Counted from the stretch's first letter, positions 9,070 through 16,855 are shown. The stretch is DNA of 64,000 nucleotides from Streptomyces gilvus (GCF_022513565.1 NZ_JAKWBE010000017.1:106501-170500), one strand, 5' to 3'. The notes: generated by a model not told the origin, from the sequence alone. A program made the numbers and translations.

Positions 9070-9803
9070 CGACGTTTTCCACCCCCACTCCCCCGGCGAC
9101 CGGCCACTCCCGTCCGGTCGTGGCGTTCTTCGACGCCGACGAGACGCTCATCGCCATGAAGAGCCCGTTCTCCCTGCTGCGCTACCGGCTGCGGCGCCAG
9201 GGGGACGTCACGGGAGCCGCGTACGAGCGGATGGTGGAACCACTGCGGCGGCTGGCGTCGATGGGCGTCACCCCGGTCGAGGTGGTGTCCAAGTTCTACG
9301 AGCTGCACGCCGGCACCCCGTGGGACCATGTGCTGGCGGAGGCCCGCGCCTGGTACGCCGAACTGCGGGAACACGGTGCGCCGTTCATCGAGCCCACCGT
9401 CGCCCGGTTGCGCGGCCATCAGCAGGCGGGCCATCACACGGTGGTGATCTCGGGCTCGTGGCCGGCGACGCTGCTTCCGATCACCGACGACCTGGGCATC
9501 GACCTGGTGCTGTGCAGCGAGCCGGAGCTGGACGAGAGCCGGCGGATGACCGGGGCGATCCGGCACGCGATGTTCGGTCCGGCGAAGGCGGACGCGGTGC
9601 GGGAGGCGCTGGAGAAGTTCGGCGCGGACCCGGCGGACTGCCACGCCTACGGTGACGACCCGGGCGACCTGACCATGCTGGGGCTGGTGGGCCACCCGAC
9701 GGTGGTCGGCGCGAACCCGACGATGCTGGCCCACGCCGCCGAACGTGGGTGGCCCGTCATTCCGGCCACGCTTGCCTCGGGGACGCAGCGGCAGCCGGTG
9801 TGA
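9066..9803 (+). CDS. HAD-IB family phosphatase
   Basis: 245 aa from an ATG that overlaps the monooxygenase stop by 4 nt, with AAGGAG at 9,053-9,058. Motif I FFDADETLI (nucleophile and general-acid Asp pair), motif II VVISGSW, the motif III Lys in FGPAKADAV and motif IV YGDDPGDLTML are all present, so it should be active. The fold is SerB/CicA-like. In butenolide and methylenomycin-furan pathways a phosphatase removes the phosphate inherited from dihydroxyacetone phosphate after the AfsA step, and I infer that role here. The motif I variant DADET, instead of DxDGT, matches other actinobacterial HAD-IB proteins, such as the one at 56,354. It is the last gene of the operon and is followed by hairpins. 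Confidence 0.87.
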   Translation: MTTFSTPTPPATGHSRPVVAFFDADETLIAMKSPFSLLRYRLRRQGDVTGAAYERMVEPLRRLASMGVTPVEVVSKFYELHAGTPWDHVLAEARAWYAELREHGAPFIEPTVARLRGHQQAGHHTVVISGSWPATLLPITDDLGIDLVLCSEPELDESRRMTGAIRHAMFGPAKADAVREALEKFGADPADCHAYGDDPGDLTMLGLVGHPTVVGANPTMLAHAAERGWPVIPATLASGTQRQPV

Positions 9804-9932
9804 CGGGGGCGCGGTCGCCCCCGCCGCCCCTACCCGTCCCTCCCCCACTCTCGGCTTCGCCCGACCGGGGGACCCCCATCCAGGGGCCGCGCCCCTTCAA
9901 CCCCCGCCTACCAGCTCGGGAGACGGGGGTTG
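9804..9932. terminator. Hairpin-rich spacer between convergent genes
   Basis: A perfect 8-bp G+C stem (9,804-9,811 with 9,816-9,823, loop CGGT) starts directly at the phosphatase stop codon. A second perfect 9-bp stem (9,898-9,906 with 9,924-9,932) follows. Both lack long T runs, as is common for Streptomyces terminators. Confidence 0.65.
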
Positions 9933-9960
9933 TGGGGCGGGTGCGGGTTCGATCTGGTTG

Positions 9961-10009
9961 CTCGCGCAGTTCCCCGCGCCCCTTTCAGGGGCGTGGGGTT
10001 CAGCGCGAG
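9961..10009. repeat. Long imperfect palindrome, candidate dispersed Streptomyces hairpin element
   Basis: A 49-nt palindrome: outer arms CTCGCGC/GCGCGAG, inner arms CCCCGCGCCCCT/AGGGGCGTGGGG around a 3-nt loop, with two or three mismatches between. The core resembles a hairpin I recall seeing at many intergenic sites in Streptomyces genomes. It contains the stop codon of the aldo/keto reductase (10,000-10,002, minus strand) and probably terminates both convergent units. Confidence 0.7.
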
Positions 10010-10968
10010 CCCGTCGCCTCCGGGAGCGCCGACAAGTCCGCCAGGGCCTCCGGCGGCAGGGTCAGGGAGCCGGCGGTGACGTTGTCCTCCAGGTAGCGGC
10101 GGGTCTTCGTGCCGGGGATGACGCCCACGTGGTCGCCCTGGGCCAGCACCCAGGCGATCGCCACCTGGGCCACGGTCGCGCCGAGGGCATCGGCCACGGC
10201 CCGCATCCGGTCGACGATGGCCTGGTTGGCGGTGATGGCCTCGGCCTGGAAGCGCGGGAGCCGGTGCCGTCCGTCCGCCTCGGGCAGGTCCTTCGGGCCG
10301 CCGATCAGCCCGGACAGGAAGCCCCGGCCGAGCGGGGCGAACGCGATGAACGCGATGCCCTCGCGCCCGCAGTACTCCACCACCCCGTCCGTCAGGGCCT
10401 CACGGCTCCACAGGGACAGCTCGCTCTGCACCGAGGCGACCGGGTGGACGGCGTGCGCCCGGCCGATCTCCCGGGCCGACGCCTCGGACAGCCCGAGCGC
10501 GCCGAGCTTGCCCTCCTTCACCAGCTCCGCGAGCGCGCCCCAGCTCTCCTCGACCGGTACCTCGGGGTCGATGCGGTGCAGTTGGTAAAGGTCCACGTGG
10601 TCCACGTCCAGGCGGCGCAGACTCGCCTCGACGGCGGAGCGCAGATATTCCGGCCGGCCGTCGCGGTGACTGCGGTAGGTCGCGGGGTCGTCCACGACGA
10701 GTCCGCCCTTGGTGGCGAGCAGCACCTTGTCGCGGTGGCCCTTCAGTGCCTTGCCGACCAGCAGTTCGTTGGTGAACGGGCCGTACTGGTCCGCGGTGTC
10801 GATCAGGTCGACGCCGAGTTCGACGCCGCGGCGTATCACTCCGATGGACTCGTTCTCGTCCCGGCCCAGCTCGTCGTAGCCCCACGACATGCCCATGCAG
10901 CCGAGGCCCACGGCTGCGAAGGTCCGCTGTGAGCCACCCAGTTGGATCCTGCGCATCGCGGTGCGCAC
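10000..10968 (-). CDS. Aldo/keto reductase
   Basis: 322 aa from GTG 10,968, which has GGGAAG 4 nt upstream; ATG 10,956 is a possible alternative. The catalytic tetrad is complete: Asp57 and Tyr62 in DTADQYG, Lys87 in ATKGG and His131 in LHRIDP. The C-terminal IPGTKTRRYLEDN stretch is the NADPH-phosphate binding loop. It is YajO/Tas-like, reducing aldehydes or ketones with NADPH. It runs against the biosynthetic operon and diverges from the MFS exporter, sharing a 196-bp promoter region; a detoxifying or tailoring role for the cluster is possible but unproven. Confidence 0.9.
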   Translation of the reverse strand: MRTAMRRIQLGGSQRTFAAVGLGCMGMSWGYDELGRDENESIGVIRRGVELGVDLIDTADQYGPFTNELLVGKALKGHRDKVLLATKGGLVVDDPATYRSHRDGRPEYLRSAVEASLRRLDVDHVDLYQLHRIDPEVPVEESWGALAELVKEGKLGALGLSEASAREIGRAHAVHPVASVQSELSLWSREALTDGVVEYCGREGIAFIAFAPLGRGFLSGLIGGPKDLPEADGRHRLPRFQAEAITANQAIVDRMRAVADALGATVAQVAIAWVLAQGDHVGVIPGTKTRRYLEDNVTAGSLTLPPEALADLSALPEATGSR

Positions 10969-11048
10969 CGCCCTTCCCGTTCTCGCTGTGTCCCGTACCT
11001 GCCGACGGATGACAGGCCCTCATCTTTACACAGAACTCTGGCATACGA

Positions 11049-11079
11049 TTGACATCACGGATGGTTAGCCCTCTAACCT
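11049..11079 (+). promoter_or_regulatory. Promoter of the MFS gene with embedded operator palindrome
   Basis: A consensus -35 box TTGACA (11,049-11,054) is followed by a perfect inverted repeat GGTTAG-CCCT-CTAACC (11,063-11,078) lying over the expected -10 region (TAACCT, 11,074-11,079, at 19-nt spacing). This layout is typical for repression of an efflux gene by a MarR- or TetR-type regulator; the MarR gene at 13,247 is the nearest candidate. Confidence 0.6.
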
Positions 11080-11164
11080 ATGACAGGGTTCTGGCTCATA
11101 GCCGAGACCGAAGAGTCAGACGTCCGACAGTCCCTGACATCCGTACAGACAGAGGTGATCCTCC

Positions 11165-12718
11165 GTGTCCACCGGCAACCCGCGGGCCACGCTCGCCGCG
11201 GCGTGCGTCGTCGGCCCGCTCATGACCCTCGTGGTCACCGGCCCGTCCGTGGCCGTCCCCGACATCGGCGCCGATCTGCACAGTTCACTCGCCGCCGCCC
11301 AGTGGGTGGTCGACGGCTACATGCTCACCGCGTCCAGCAGCCTCGCGGCCATGGGCTCGCTCGCCGACCGCGTGGGCCATCGGCGCATGTTCACCTGGGG
11401 CATGGCCTTCTTCGCCTTCTGGATGACCGTCTCCGGCCTGGCGAACAGCATCCTGCTGCTCGATCTGGCCCGCGCCATCGCCGGTTTCGGCAGTGGCGCC
11501 GCGCTCGCCTCCATCACCGCGATCCTCGCCCAGGCCTTCGACGGCGCCGCCCGTGCCAAGGCGTTCGGCCTCTTCGGTACGTTCCTCGGCGCGGGCCTCG
11601 CCTTCGGACCCGCGTTCGGCGGCGCCCTGGTCAACCTGTGGGGCTGGCGCTCGGTCTTCCTCGTCCTGGCCGCGGTCTCCGCGCTCGTCCTGCTGAGCAC
11701 CCCACTGCTGCCGCGCTCGGAGCCGAACAAGGGGCCGCGCTTCGACTGGGCCGGCAGCTTCACCTTCGGCTTCGCCGTCGCCCTGTTCGTGCTGGCTCTG
11801 GTGGAGGGCCCGGGCCGGGGCTGGACCGACCCGGTGGTGCTCGGCGCGGCGGTCGGCTGCCTGGCCCTGCTGGTGGCGTTCGTGACGGTGGAGCGCCGCA
11901 CCGAGCACCCCATGTTCGACCTGGGCCTGTTCGCCCGGCCGCAGTTCCTCGCCGTCTGCGTGGTGCCGCTGGTCCTGGCGTTCAGCTTCGTCGCGCTGGT
12001 CATCGTGCTCCCGCCGTATCTGACCTCCACCAGCGGAATGTCGGCGCTACGCATCGGCGTGGTCCTGCTGCTGCTGACCGGCCCGTCCCTGGTGATGCCC
12101 GCGCTCACCGGGCTGCTCGCGCAGAAGGTCTCGCAGCGCGCCCTGTTCATGGTGCTGCTGGGCTGTTCCGCGGTCGGCGCGGCCTGGCTGACCCAGGTGG
12201 ACCCGGGCGCGTCGGCCGCCGCGCTGGCCGGCCCGCTGCTCCTGCTGGGCATCGGTTACGGCATCTCGCTCGGCATCCTCGACGGTGCCGCGGTCTCGGC
12301 CGTCGAACCGGAGCGGATGGGCATGGCGGCGGGCATGTTCAACACCGTCCGGCTCGCCTCCGACGCGGTCTCCATGGCCGGTCTGGGCGCCCTGGTCACC
12401 GCGCTCACCAAGAGCGCCCTCGACGACGGCGCGGTCTCGGCGTACCCGGGCGGCGGCGATGAGCTGACGTCCCGTGCGCTCCAGGGCGGTCTGACCGAGG
12501 CAGCCGGGACACTGCCGGCCGGCGAGGTGCGTGACCGGGTGGTGGGCGCGATGGCCGACGCGTACGGCAGCGGGCTGCACACCACGATGTGGATCGTCGC
12601 GGCGGCGTGCGCCGTCAGCGCGCTCGTCGTCGGGGTCCTGCTCTCGGGTACGAAGCCGTCCGGCGACGCACCCGCCGAGCCCGGCACGGCGGCGGCTCCC
12701 GAGCCCGCTACGGCGTGA
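11165..12718 (+). CDS. MFS drug/metabolite exporter (DHA2, 14-TMS type)
   Basis: 517 aa, GTG start with a near-perfect AGAGGTGATC ribosome binding site at 11,151-11,160. The length and hydrophobicity pattern fit 14 transmembrane helices of the QacA/EmrB (DHA2) family. Motif A appears as GSLADRVGHRRMF after TM2 and the antiporter motif C as GAGLAFGPAFGG in TM5. It sits in the plasma membrane as a proton-driven exporter. Its promoter carries an operator-like palindrome, and the thioesterase (10 nt downstream) and MarR genes follow on the same strand, so it looks like the self-resistance/export unit of the cluster. Confidence 0.9.
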   Translation: MSTGNPRATLAAACVVGPLMTLVVTGPSVAVPDIGADLHSSLAAAQWVVDGYMLTASSSLAAMGSLADRVGHRRMFTWGMAFFAFWMTVSGLANSILLLDLARAIAGFGSGAALASITAILAQAFDGAARAKAFGLFGTFLGAGLAFGPAFGGALVNLWGWRSVFLVLAAVSALVLLSTPLLPRSEPNKGPRFDWAGSFTFGFAVALFVLALVEGPGRGWTDPVVLGAAVGCLALLVAFVTVERRTEHPMFDLGLFARPQFLAVCVVPLVLAFSFVALVIVLPPYLTSTSGMSALRIGVVLLLLTGPSLVMPALTGLLAQKVSQRALFMVLLGCSAVGAAWLTQVDPGASAAALAGPLLLLGIGYGISLGILDGAAVSAVEPERMGMAAGMFNTVRLASDAVSMAGLGALVTALTKSALDDGAVSAYPGGGDELTSRALQGGLTEAAGTLPAGEVRDRVVGAMADAYGSGLHTTMWIVAAACAVSALVVGVLLSGTKPSGDAPAEPGTAAAPEPATA

Positions 12719-12728
12719 GGGGCCGGCC

Positions 12729-13160
12729 ATGACCCAGACCGCCCTGGGGCCCGTCGAGGTCCTGCCCCCTTACGCCGACCAGCAGTTGGTGGAGCGTCTC
12801 GGCATCGAGATCACCGTCTGCGAGCCGGACCTGGTCGTCGGCACCATGCCGGTGGACGGCAACCGGCAGCCCGTCGGGCTGTTGCACGGCGGAGCCAACG
12901 CGGTTCTCGCCGAGACGCTCGGCTCGCTCGCGGCCTGGACGCACGCGGGTGCGGATCGGATCATCGTCGGCCAGGAGTTGTCCTGCACCCATCACGCGGG
13001 CGCCCGTTCGGGCCGGGTCACCGGCGTCTGCCGGCCGCTGCACGTGGGCACGCACACGGCGACCTACGAGATCGTCGTCACCGACGAGCGGGGCCGGCGT
13101 ACCTGCACGGCCAGACTCACGTGTGCGCTCCCCTCGGCCCGGCGTCGGAAGCAACGGTGA
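12729..13160 (+). CDS. PaaI-type hotdog thioesterase
   Basis: 143 aa, ATG with GAGGGG upstream, 10 nt after the exporter stop. The motif GLLHGGANAVLAETLGS (residues about 56-72) is the conserved HGG...E active-site helix of PaaI/EntH-type hotdog thioesterases, with the Glu as catalytic base. It hydrolyses acyl- or aryl-CoA or acyl-ACP thioesters in the cytosol. In this setting it may release the product from the ACP or edit stalled chains, as EntH does for NRPS carriers. Assignment to the family is firm, the substrate is inference. Confidence 0.87.
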   Translation: MTQTALGPVEVLPPYADQQLVERLGIEITVCEPDLVVGTMPVDGNRQPVGLLHGGANAVLAETLGSLAAWTHAGADRIIVGQELSCTHHAGARSGRVTGVCRPLHVGTHTATYEIVVTDERGRRTCTARLTCALPSARRRKQR

Positions 13161-13246
13161 CCGCCCCCTCCGGGAGCCGGGGGACCACGGGGAGGCGGCA
13201 GCGCGCGACCCATGCTTCGTCCTCTGTCGTATGCAAGACTATTGAT

Positions 13247-13705
13247 ATGGCGAACACGACGACGGAGACGGTCGCCGCAGGCCGACTCGGGCACACGATC
13301 AAGAGAGCCGAGCAGGCTCTCATCGCACGCAAGACCCAGGTCCTGCGGGAATTCGACCTGACGGTGCCGCAGTACTCGGTCCTGCTGCTGCTGTCGCTCT
13401 CCGACGGCATGTCCGCGGCCCAGCTCGCACGCGAGTGCATGGTCACTCCGCAGACGATGGCCACGGTCCTGACGAACCTGGAGAAGGCCGGCCTGGTGGT
13501 GCGCGAGCCTTCGGAGCTCCATCAGAAGGTCGTGGTGAACCGGGCGACCCGCGCGGGCCGCGCGGTCGCCCGGAAGGCCGACAAGGCGGCCCTGCACGTC
13601 GAGGGCGCGCTGAGCGCCGAGTTCACGCCGGACGAGCTGGCCCGGTTCGAGGAATACCTGGAGCGGGCGATCGCTCTCCTGGGCGCCCTGGAGCCGTCTC
13701 CCTGA
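13247..13705 (+). CDS. MarR-family transcriptional regulator
   Basis: 152 aa from ATG 13,247. No clear ribosome binding site is present just upstream, so a leaderless or weakly initiated start is possible. Winged-helix region: LTVPQYSVLLLLSLSDGMSA, then the recognition helix in TPQTMATVLTNLEKAGLV and wing residues to about 100, flanked by dimerisation helices. It lies 86 nt after the thioesterase and may be cotranscribed with it or have its own promoter. A likely target is the GGTTAG/CTAACC palindrome in the MFS promoter. The inducer is unknown, perhaps the cluster product. Confidence 0.9.
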   Translation: MANTTTETVAAGRLGHTIKRAEQALIARKTQVLREFDLTVPQYSVLLLLSLSDGMSAAQLARECMVTPQTMATVLTNLEKAGLVVREPSELHQKVVVNRATRAGRAVARKADKAALHVEGALSAEFTPDELARFEEYLERAIALLGALEPSP

Positions 13706-13749
13706 GCAGTTTCCCGAATTCCATTCATGGACGCCGCACCACCCGAGAG

Positions 13750-13779
13750 AGCCACGGTGAATCACCCACCGTGGCTTTC
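13750..13779 (+). terminator. Terminator after marR
   Basis: A perfect 10-bp stem (13,750-13,759 with 13,767-13,776), 7-nt loop, then TTCC. It marks the end of the biosynthetic/export region. Confidence 0.75.
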
Positions 13780-13935
13780 CGCCTTCCCGGCCGAAGTGAG
13801 ATCGGTAACAGCAACTGCTCCACCTGGTAAACACTGCATTCCCAATGAAACAACCCACTGGCTTCAAGCCAGAACCCTGATATAGTCGAACGGTCACTCA
13901 GGGTTACATTCACGCCAGACCTTGAGGGAAGGGGA

Positions 13936-13967
13936 GTTTCACATTCCGGCACCAAGCGGAATGAAAC
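13936..13967 (+). promoter_or_regulatory. Inverted repeat upstream of a truncated gene start
   Basis: GTTTCA(CA)TTCCG and CGGAATGAAAC form 11-bp arms with a 2-nt bulge around the 8-nt loop GCACCAAG. It lies 17 nt before the GTG at 13,984 in a stretch of lower G+C. It could be an operator or a leader hairpin of a gene whose body was lost. Confidence 0.45.
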
Positions 13968-13983
13968 GTACCAATAAGGGGGA

Positions 13984-14060
13984 GTGGTGCAGATTCATGT
14001 CCTCGGCCCTATCGTGGAGCATGGTCGCGTGTCGGGCGTTCATGCGGCCCTTGGTGAGGA
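13984..14060 (+). pseudogene. Possible 5' remnant of a SARP-like regulator
   Basis: After an AAGGGGGAG ribosome binding site, a GTG opens a frame beginning MVQIHVLGPIVE, which resembles the first beta-strand of SARP/AfsR DNA-binding domains. After about 20 codons the similarity stops and the transposase remnant on the other strand begins, so the gene appears cut by the IS110 insertion or a deletion. The match is short and the call is weak. Confidence 0.25.
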
Positions 14061-14089
14061 TCCGTCAGACACCTCACGTTGCCGACGTG

Positions 14090-14820
14090 TCCAGCTGCGG
14101 CGGCGAGTTCGGTGGGGAAGGCGGTTTGTTCATCGAACAGCTCACGCCTCTGAAGGCAGTGATAGAGCTGACCGAGCATGCGATTGAACAGGTGCCGAAG
14201 GGCGGCCGCGTGCCAGTCACCGTGCTCGTCGCGACGTCGGCGATAGCGGGCCTTGGCCCCGGTTGATCCGTTTGGAGCGGCGAAGGCCCACAGGTGGTCC
14301 GCGTGGTTGAGCCGGTCGCTCTTCACCCAGCGGCGCGTGATGCTCGACCTCTTGCCGGAGGCGCGAGTGATGGACGAGGAGCCCGCGTACGCCTTCCGCC
14401 CCTGGGCGTCGGCGAAGCGGTGCGATCGTCCCCGATCTCGGCCAGGATCCGGCGGCGAGCTGAATGCCGAGCACAGGGAAGCTCAGCAGTATCTCCGCGT
14501 CCGGGGGTTGAAGGAACGCCTCTTCCACCGCTTCGGCGAGCTGGCCGGCGGCGGTGCTGGCGGCCTCCAGCTGGACCAGGACGGCAAGCGTCTGCTTGCC
14601 GAGCGCTTCCGCGACCAGGGGAGGCTGGTGGGCCCACTCGGCGCGCAGGACATTGCGCAGACGCTCGGTCTCGGCAGCGATGCCGCGCTTCCGGCCTGCG
14701 CACTTGAGGACTGCCTGCAGCTGGGCGCGGGTCAGCCGAGCGGCCTGGGACGGAGTCGGTGCGGCCCCCAGAGCTGCGCCGAAAGTGAGCTCCACCCAAA
14801 GATCCGCGCGGCCCAAGACG
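14090..14820 (-). pseudogene. Decayed IS110-family transposase (C-terminal two thirds)
   Basis: Three reading frames on the minus strand together give IS110 transposase. In order: a coiled linker region (about 14,815-14,447, with QLEAASTAAGQLAEAVEEAF and the following ...ILLSFPVLG), then LAEIGDDRT (about 14,450-14,415), then RFADAQGRKAYAGS...ITRASGK...VKSDRL (about 14,415-14,300) and HAAALRHLFNRMLGQLYHCL toward 14,110. The serine-containing AYAGSS..TRASGK block is the conserved second catalytic region of the family. The N-terminal RuvC-like DEDD domain is absent and at least two frameshifts are needed, so it is inactive. No terminal repeats were recognised, as expected for IS110. Confidence 0.75.
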
Positions 14821-15035
14821 ATCACATCGTGGTCACCGACGGCTTCTCCTGCCGCACCCAGATCGCCCAGGGAACCAGGGCGTCGCCGTCAGCGCTCGGG
14901 CCATCAGCCGCTATGGCCGCCCCGATCTCGGTAGCCATGTCCATGGCGTGAGCTACCGACCGGCCGTCTTCGTTCAGGCTCTCGTACTTGCCGGTCTGCG
15001 AGGCGGTCAGTCCCAAGCGTCCCAGGACCCGATCC

Positions 15036-15424
15036 GGACATGAGATCTGTCCGGATCGGACAGTCCCGACGACGCCTATCGTCCCATCGGAGACCTGCGG
15101 ATTTCGCACATCGCCCCAGGAACAGCAAGAGTCCCCTGATGGAGTGTCACGCACGGTTGTCCACCGGTTGTCCACCGGGACCCTTTGCGCAAGCATGATC
15201 CATCCCCTACGAGCAAGTAAAGGGCCAGGTCAAAGCGCTAGATCGTCGATCCCGTCACAGAAACCAAACCTCCGACCTACGCATTACGATGCACAGACAG
15301 ATAGTGCCCGTTCTTCCGAGATTCCAAGGTCACCCGACACAAGAAACCCCAGGTCAGATGCCCAACCTGGGGTTCACCATGGAGCCGCCTTCGGGATTCG
15401 AACCCGAGACCTACGCATTACGAG
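15036..15424. repeat. Left copy of a diverged direct repeat ending in a tRNA-Thr 3' half (att-like)
   Basis: About 390 bp align colinearly with 31,006-31,392. Most is diverged (roughly three of four bases the same by eye), but 15,364-15,424 is identical over 61 bp to 31,332-31,392. The identical part covers the tRNA-Thr 3' half from the anticodon loop to CCA plus half of its terminator stem. The copy also holds a terminator hairpin (15,345-15,354 with 15,365-15,374), an extra 16-bp core GACCTACGCATTACGA at 15,274-15,289 and two tandem TTGTCCACCGG units at about 15,158-15,179. I interpret it as the left att site of an integrated element. Confidence 0.75.
15378..15424 (-). pseudogene. Partial tRNA-Thr (3' half only)
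   Basis: Matches the intact tRNA-Thr(CGT) at 31,348-31,424 from CCA through the T arm and variable loop to the 3' side of the anticodon arm; similarity stops in the anticodon loop. The 5' half is missing, so it is not a gene but a segment left by site-specific integration. Confidence 0.85.
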
Positions 15425-15540
15425 ACCATGAGCGTTCGTGTTGCGTGATGCCCCGTCGTGCTACCCAGTGACATTTTGGCTGATCAGAGCATGTGCAGCA
15501 GGTTAACCCGTACCATCCCGTGATGCGTCGTCCACAGGCG

Positions 15541-15566
15541 TCTGTCCACCGGCTGTCCACCGGCCG
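15541..15566. repeat. Third tandem CTGTCCACCGG pair, possible integrase arm site
   Basis: Two adjacent copies of CTGTCCACCGG lie about 120 bp right of the left att-like core. The same doubled unit occurs at about 15,158-15,179 and 31,125-31,146. Doubled short repeats beside att cores are what arm-type binding sites of tyrosine integrases look like, but no integrase is present to test this. Confidence 0.4.
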
Positions 15567-15728
15567 GGCTGCTTGGTCACTGCCTCTCGCCGTTCCATCA
15601 CTTCTGACTGGAGCCCTGGCAAGGGCGGAGCCCAGCATGAGGACGACTATTCATTTCCCCCAAAGGAGCGACCGCTCGGCGCTGACCACGAACGCCGCAG
15701 TCTCCATCCACGACGAGACCTCCGACCA

Positions 15729-15765
15729 AAACGATATCTTCCACAGCGGGTAAATGGTATCGTTT
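15729..15765 (+). promoter_or_regulatory. VapBC operator
   Basis: Perfect inverted repeat AAACGATA (15,729-15,736) and TATCGTTT (15,758-15,765), arms extendable to 10 bp with one mismatch, 21 nt apart, ending 34 nt before the antitoxin ATG. Two half-sites about three helical turns apart suit cooperative binding by ribbon-helix-helix VapB dimers and conditional autoregulation. Confidence 0.75.
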
Positions 15766-15799
15766 CACTGACAGGAGCGTCTGCGAAGGGACCACTCAC

Positions 15800-16054
15800 A
15801 TGGCCAGGACCGTCATCGACCTCGATGAAGACATGGTCACCGAGGCCATGCGCATCTTCGGGACCAAGACGAAGGCCAAAGCCGTCCGTCTCGCCATGGA
15901 AGACGCGGTCAAGCGACACCTGCGGCAGGAGGGCTTCGACGCCATGGACGCCGGCGAGCTCGACTTCAGTGAGATCGTCGAGAGCACCGGCCCCCGCAAC
16001 GCAGACGGCTCCCTCAAGCACAGCGGCGACCGCGACGGAGGTCGGGCCGCCTGA
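15800..16054 (+). CDS. vapB: Type II antitoxin, VapB family (ribbon-helix-helix)
   Basis: 84 aa, ATG start; AGGAGCG lies 24-30 nt upstream and a nearer GAAGGGACC gives better spacing. The N-terminal MARTVIDLDEDMVTEAM followed by TKTKAKAVRLAMEDAVKRH is the ribbon-helix-helix DNA-binding domain of actinobacterial VapB proteins ('ARTVIDLDD...LGT.TK...V..A'). The acidic C-terminal tail (residues about 50-84) should occupy the VapC active site. It represses its own promoter through the repeat at 15,729-15,765. The stop overlaps the toxin start (TGATG), keeping synthesis coupled with antitoxin first. The pair probably stabilises the island. Confidence 0.87.
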   Translation: MARTVIDLDEDMVTEAMRIFGTKTKAKAVRLAMEDAVKRHLRQEGFDAMDAGELDFSEIVESTGPRNADGSLKHSGDRDGGRAA

Positions 16055-16473
16055 TGCAGGATCGCTACCTGATCGACAAGTCCGCCCTCGCCCGCTGGAC
16101 GAAGCCGAGCGTCAAAGAGGTGCTCAAGCCCCTGCATGAGCGTTACCTCCTCGCCGTGTGCCAGCCCACCGAGTTCGAGATGGTCCACTCCGCACGGAAC
16201 AGCTCGGAAGCAACACGGATCAGCACCTGGTTGCATGCCTTCGACTACCTCCGCACCGACGACGACACGTTCAGCCGCGCTCTCGAGATCCAGCGCCATG
16301 CCCTCAACGCAGGCTTCCACCGCGCTCTGTCCCTCCCCGACCTGCTGATCGCGGCCACGGCGGAACTGCACCGGCGAACGGTCCTCCACTACGACGGCGA
16401 TTTCGACATGATCGCCTCCGTCACCGGCCAACCCACCGAATGGGTCGTCCCGCCCGGCAGCGCCGACCGATGA
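16054..16473 (+). CDS. vapC: Type II toxin, VapC PIN-domain ribonuclease
   Basis: 139 aa. PIN-domain acidic residues are in place: Asp8 (YLIDKSAL), Glu40/Glu42 (PTEFEMVHSAR), Asp96 (LSLPDLLIAATA) and Asp114/Asp116 (HYDGDFDMI). These residues bind Mg2+ or Mn2+ for RNA cleavage, and VapC toxins of actinobacteria cut tRNAs or the rRNA sarcin-ricin loop. The ATG overlaps the vapB stop by one base. All catalytic residues are present, so it should be active when freed from VapB. It is located 0.6 kb inside the left att-like site. Confidence 0.88.
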   Translation: MQDRYLIDKSALARWTKPSVKEVLKPLHERYLLAVCQPTEFEMVHSARNSSEATRISTWLHAFDYLRTDDDTFSRALEIQRHALNAGFHRALSLPDLLIAATAELHRRTVLHYDGDFDMIASVTGQPTEWVVPPGSADR

Positions 16474-16855
16474 GCTCCTGCCTCAGCGCGCTGTGCAGTC
16501 TGGCTCCGCTCGGCTCCCTGCCGGTTCTGGGCTGGTCCCGCCGAGGTGGAACCTCTTCGAACTGACCCGCGCCGTCTTCCTCCCGGATCTACCGCACGCT
16601 GTGTGCTCGTCCGATTCCGCCTTCGAACTCAATATGTAATTCCCCTTCGGGAGTGAAGCAGGCGGAAGAAATAGAGCCCTGCACGGCATCCATCAGTACC
16701 TCTGGCACGTTCTGCAATCTCTGCGGATCGAAAACGATGGAAGCCCCTCGAAGCTATAAGCGCAGCCTCAGGCTCCACCCTGACTTCACGGATTTGCCCT
16801 GCAGATTGAGGTCCACGATTACCATCCCGCTGGCAGGGGGTGAGTTCCGTCAGGT
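16474..16855. other. Intergenic stretch without a supported gene
   Basis: Short open frames on both strands show no recognisable motif or ribosome binding site. The G+C content drops here relative to vapBC. Its right end runs into the 3' part of the orphan Rhs C-terminus remnant. Confidence 0.5.

Noticed and set aside
13235..13246. Leaderless promoter directly before marR
   Set aside because: The sequence AAGACT at the expected -10 position and no convincing -35 make the call too weak to list as a feature.
14822..15196. Minus-strand frame of 124 codons next to the left repeat
   Set aside because: Its first half lies in the diverged direct repeat, and the matching frame in the right copy (30,943-31,143) is not conserved as protein. 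The second half looks slightly protein-like but has no start signal or recognised family.
15541..15566. CRISPR-like interpretation of the CTGTCCACCGG units
   Set aside because: Only adjacent pairs without regular spacers, and no cas genes anywhere in the window.
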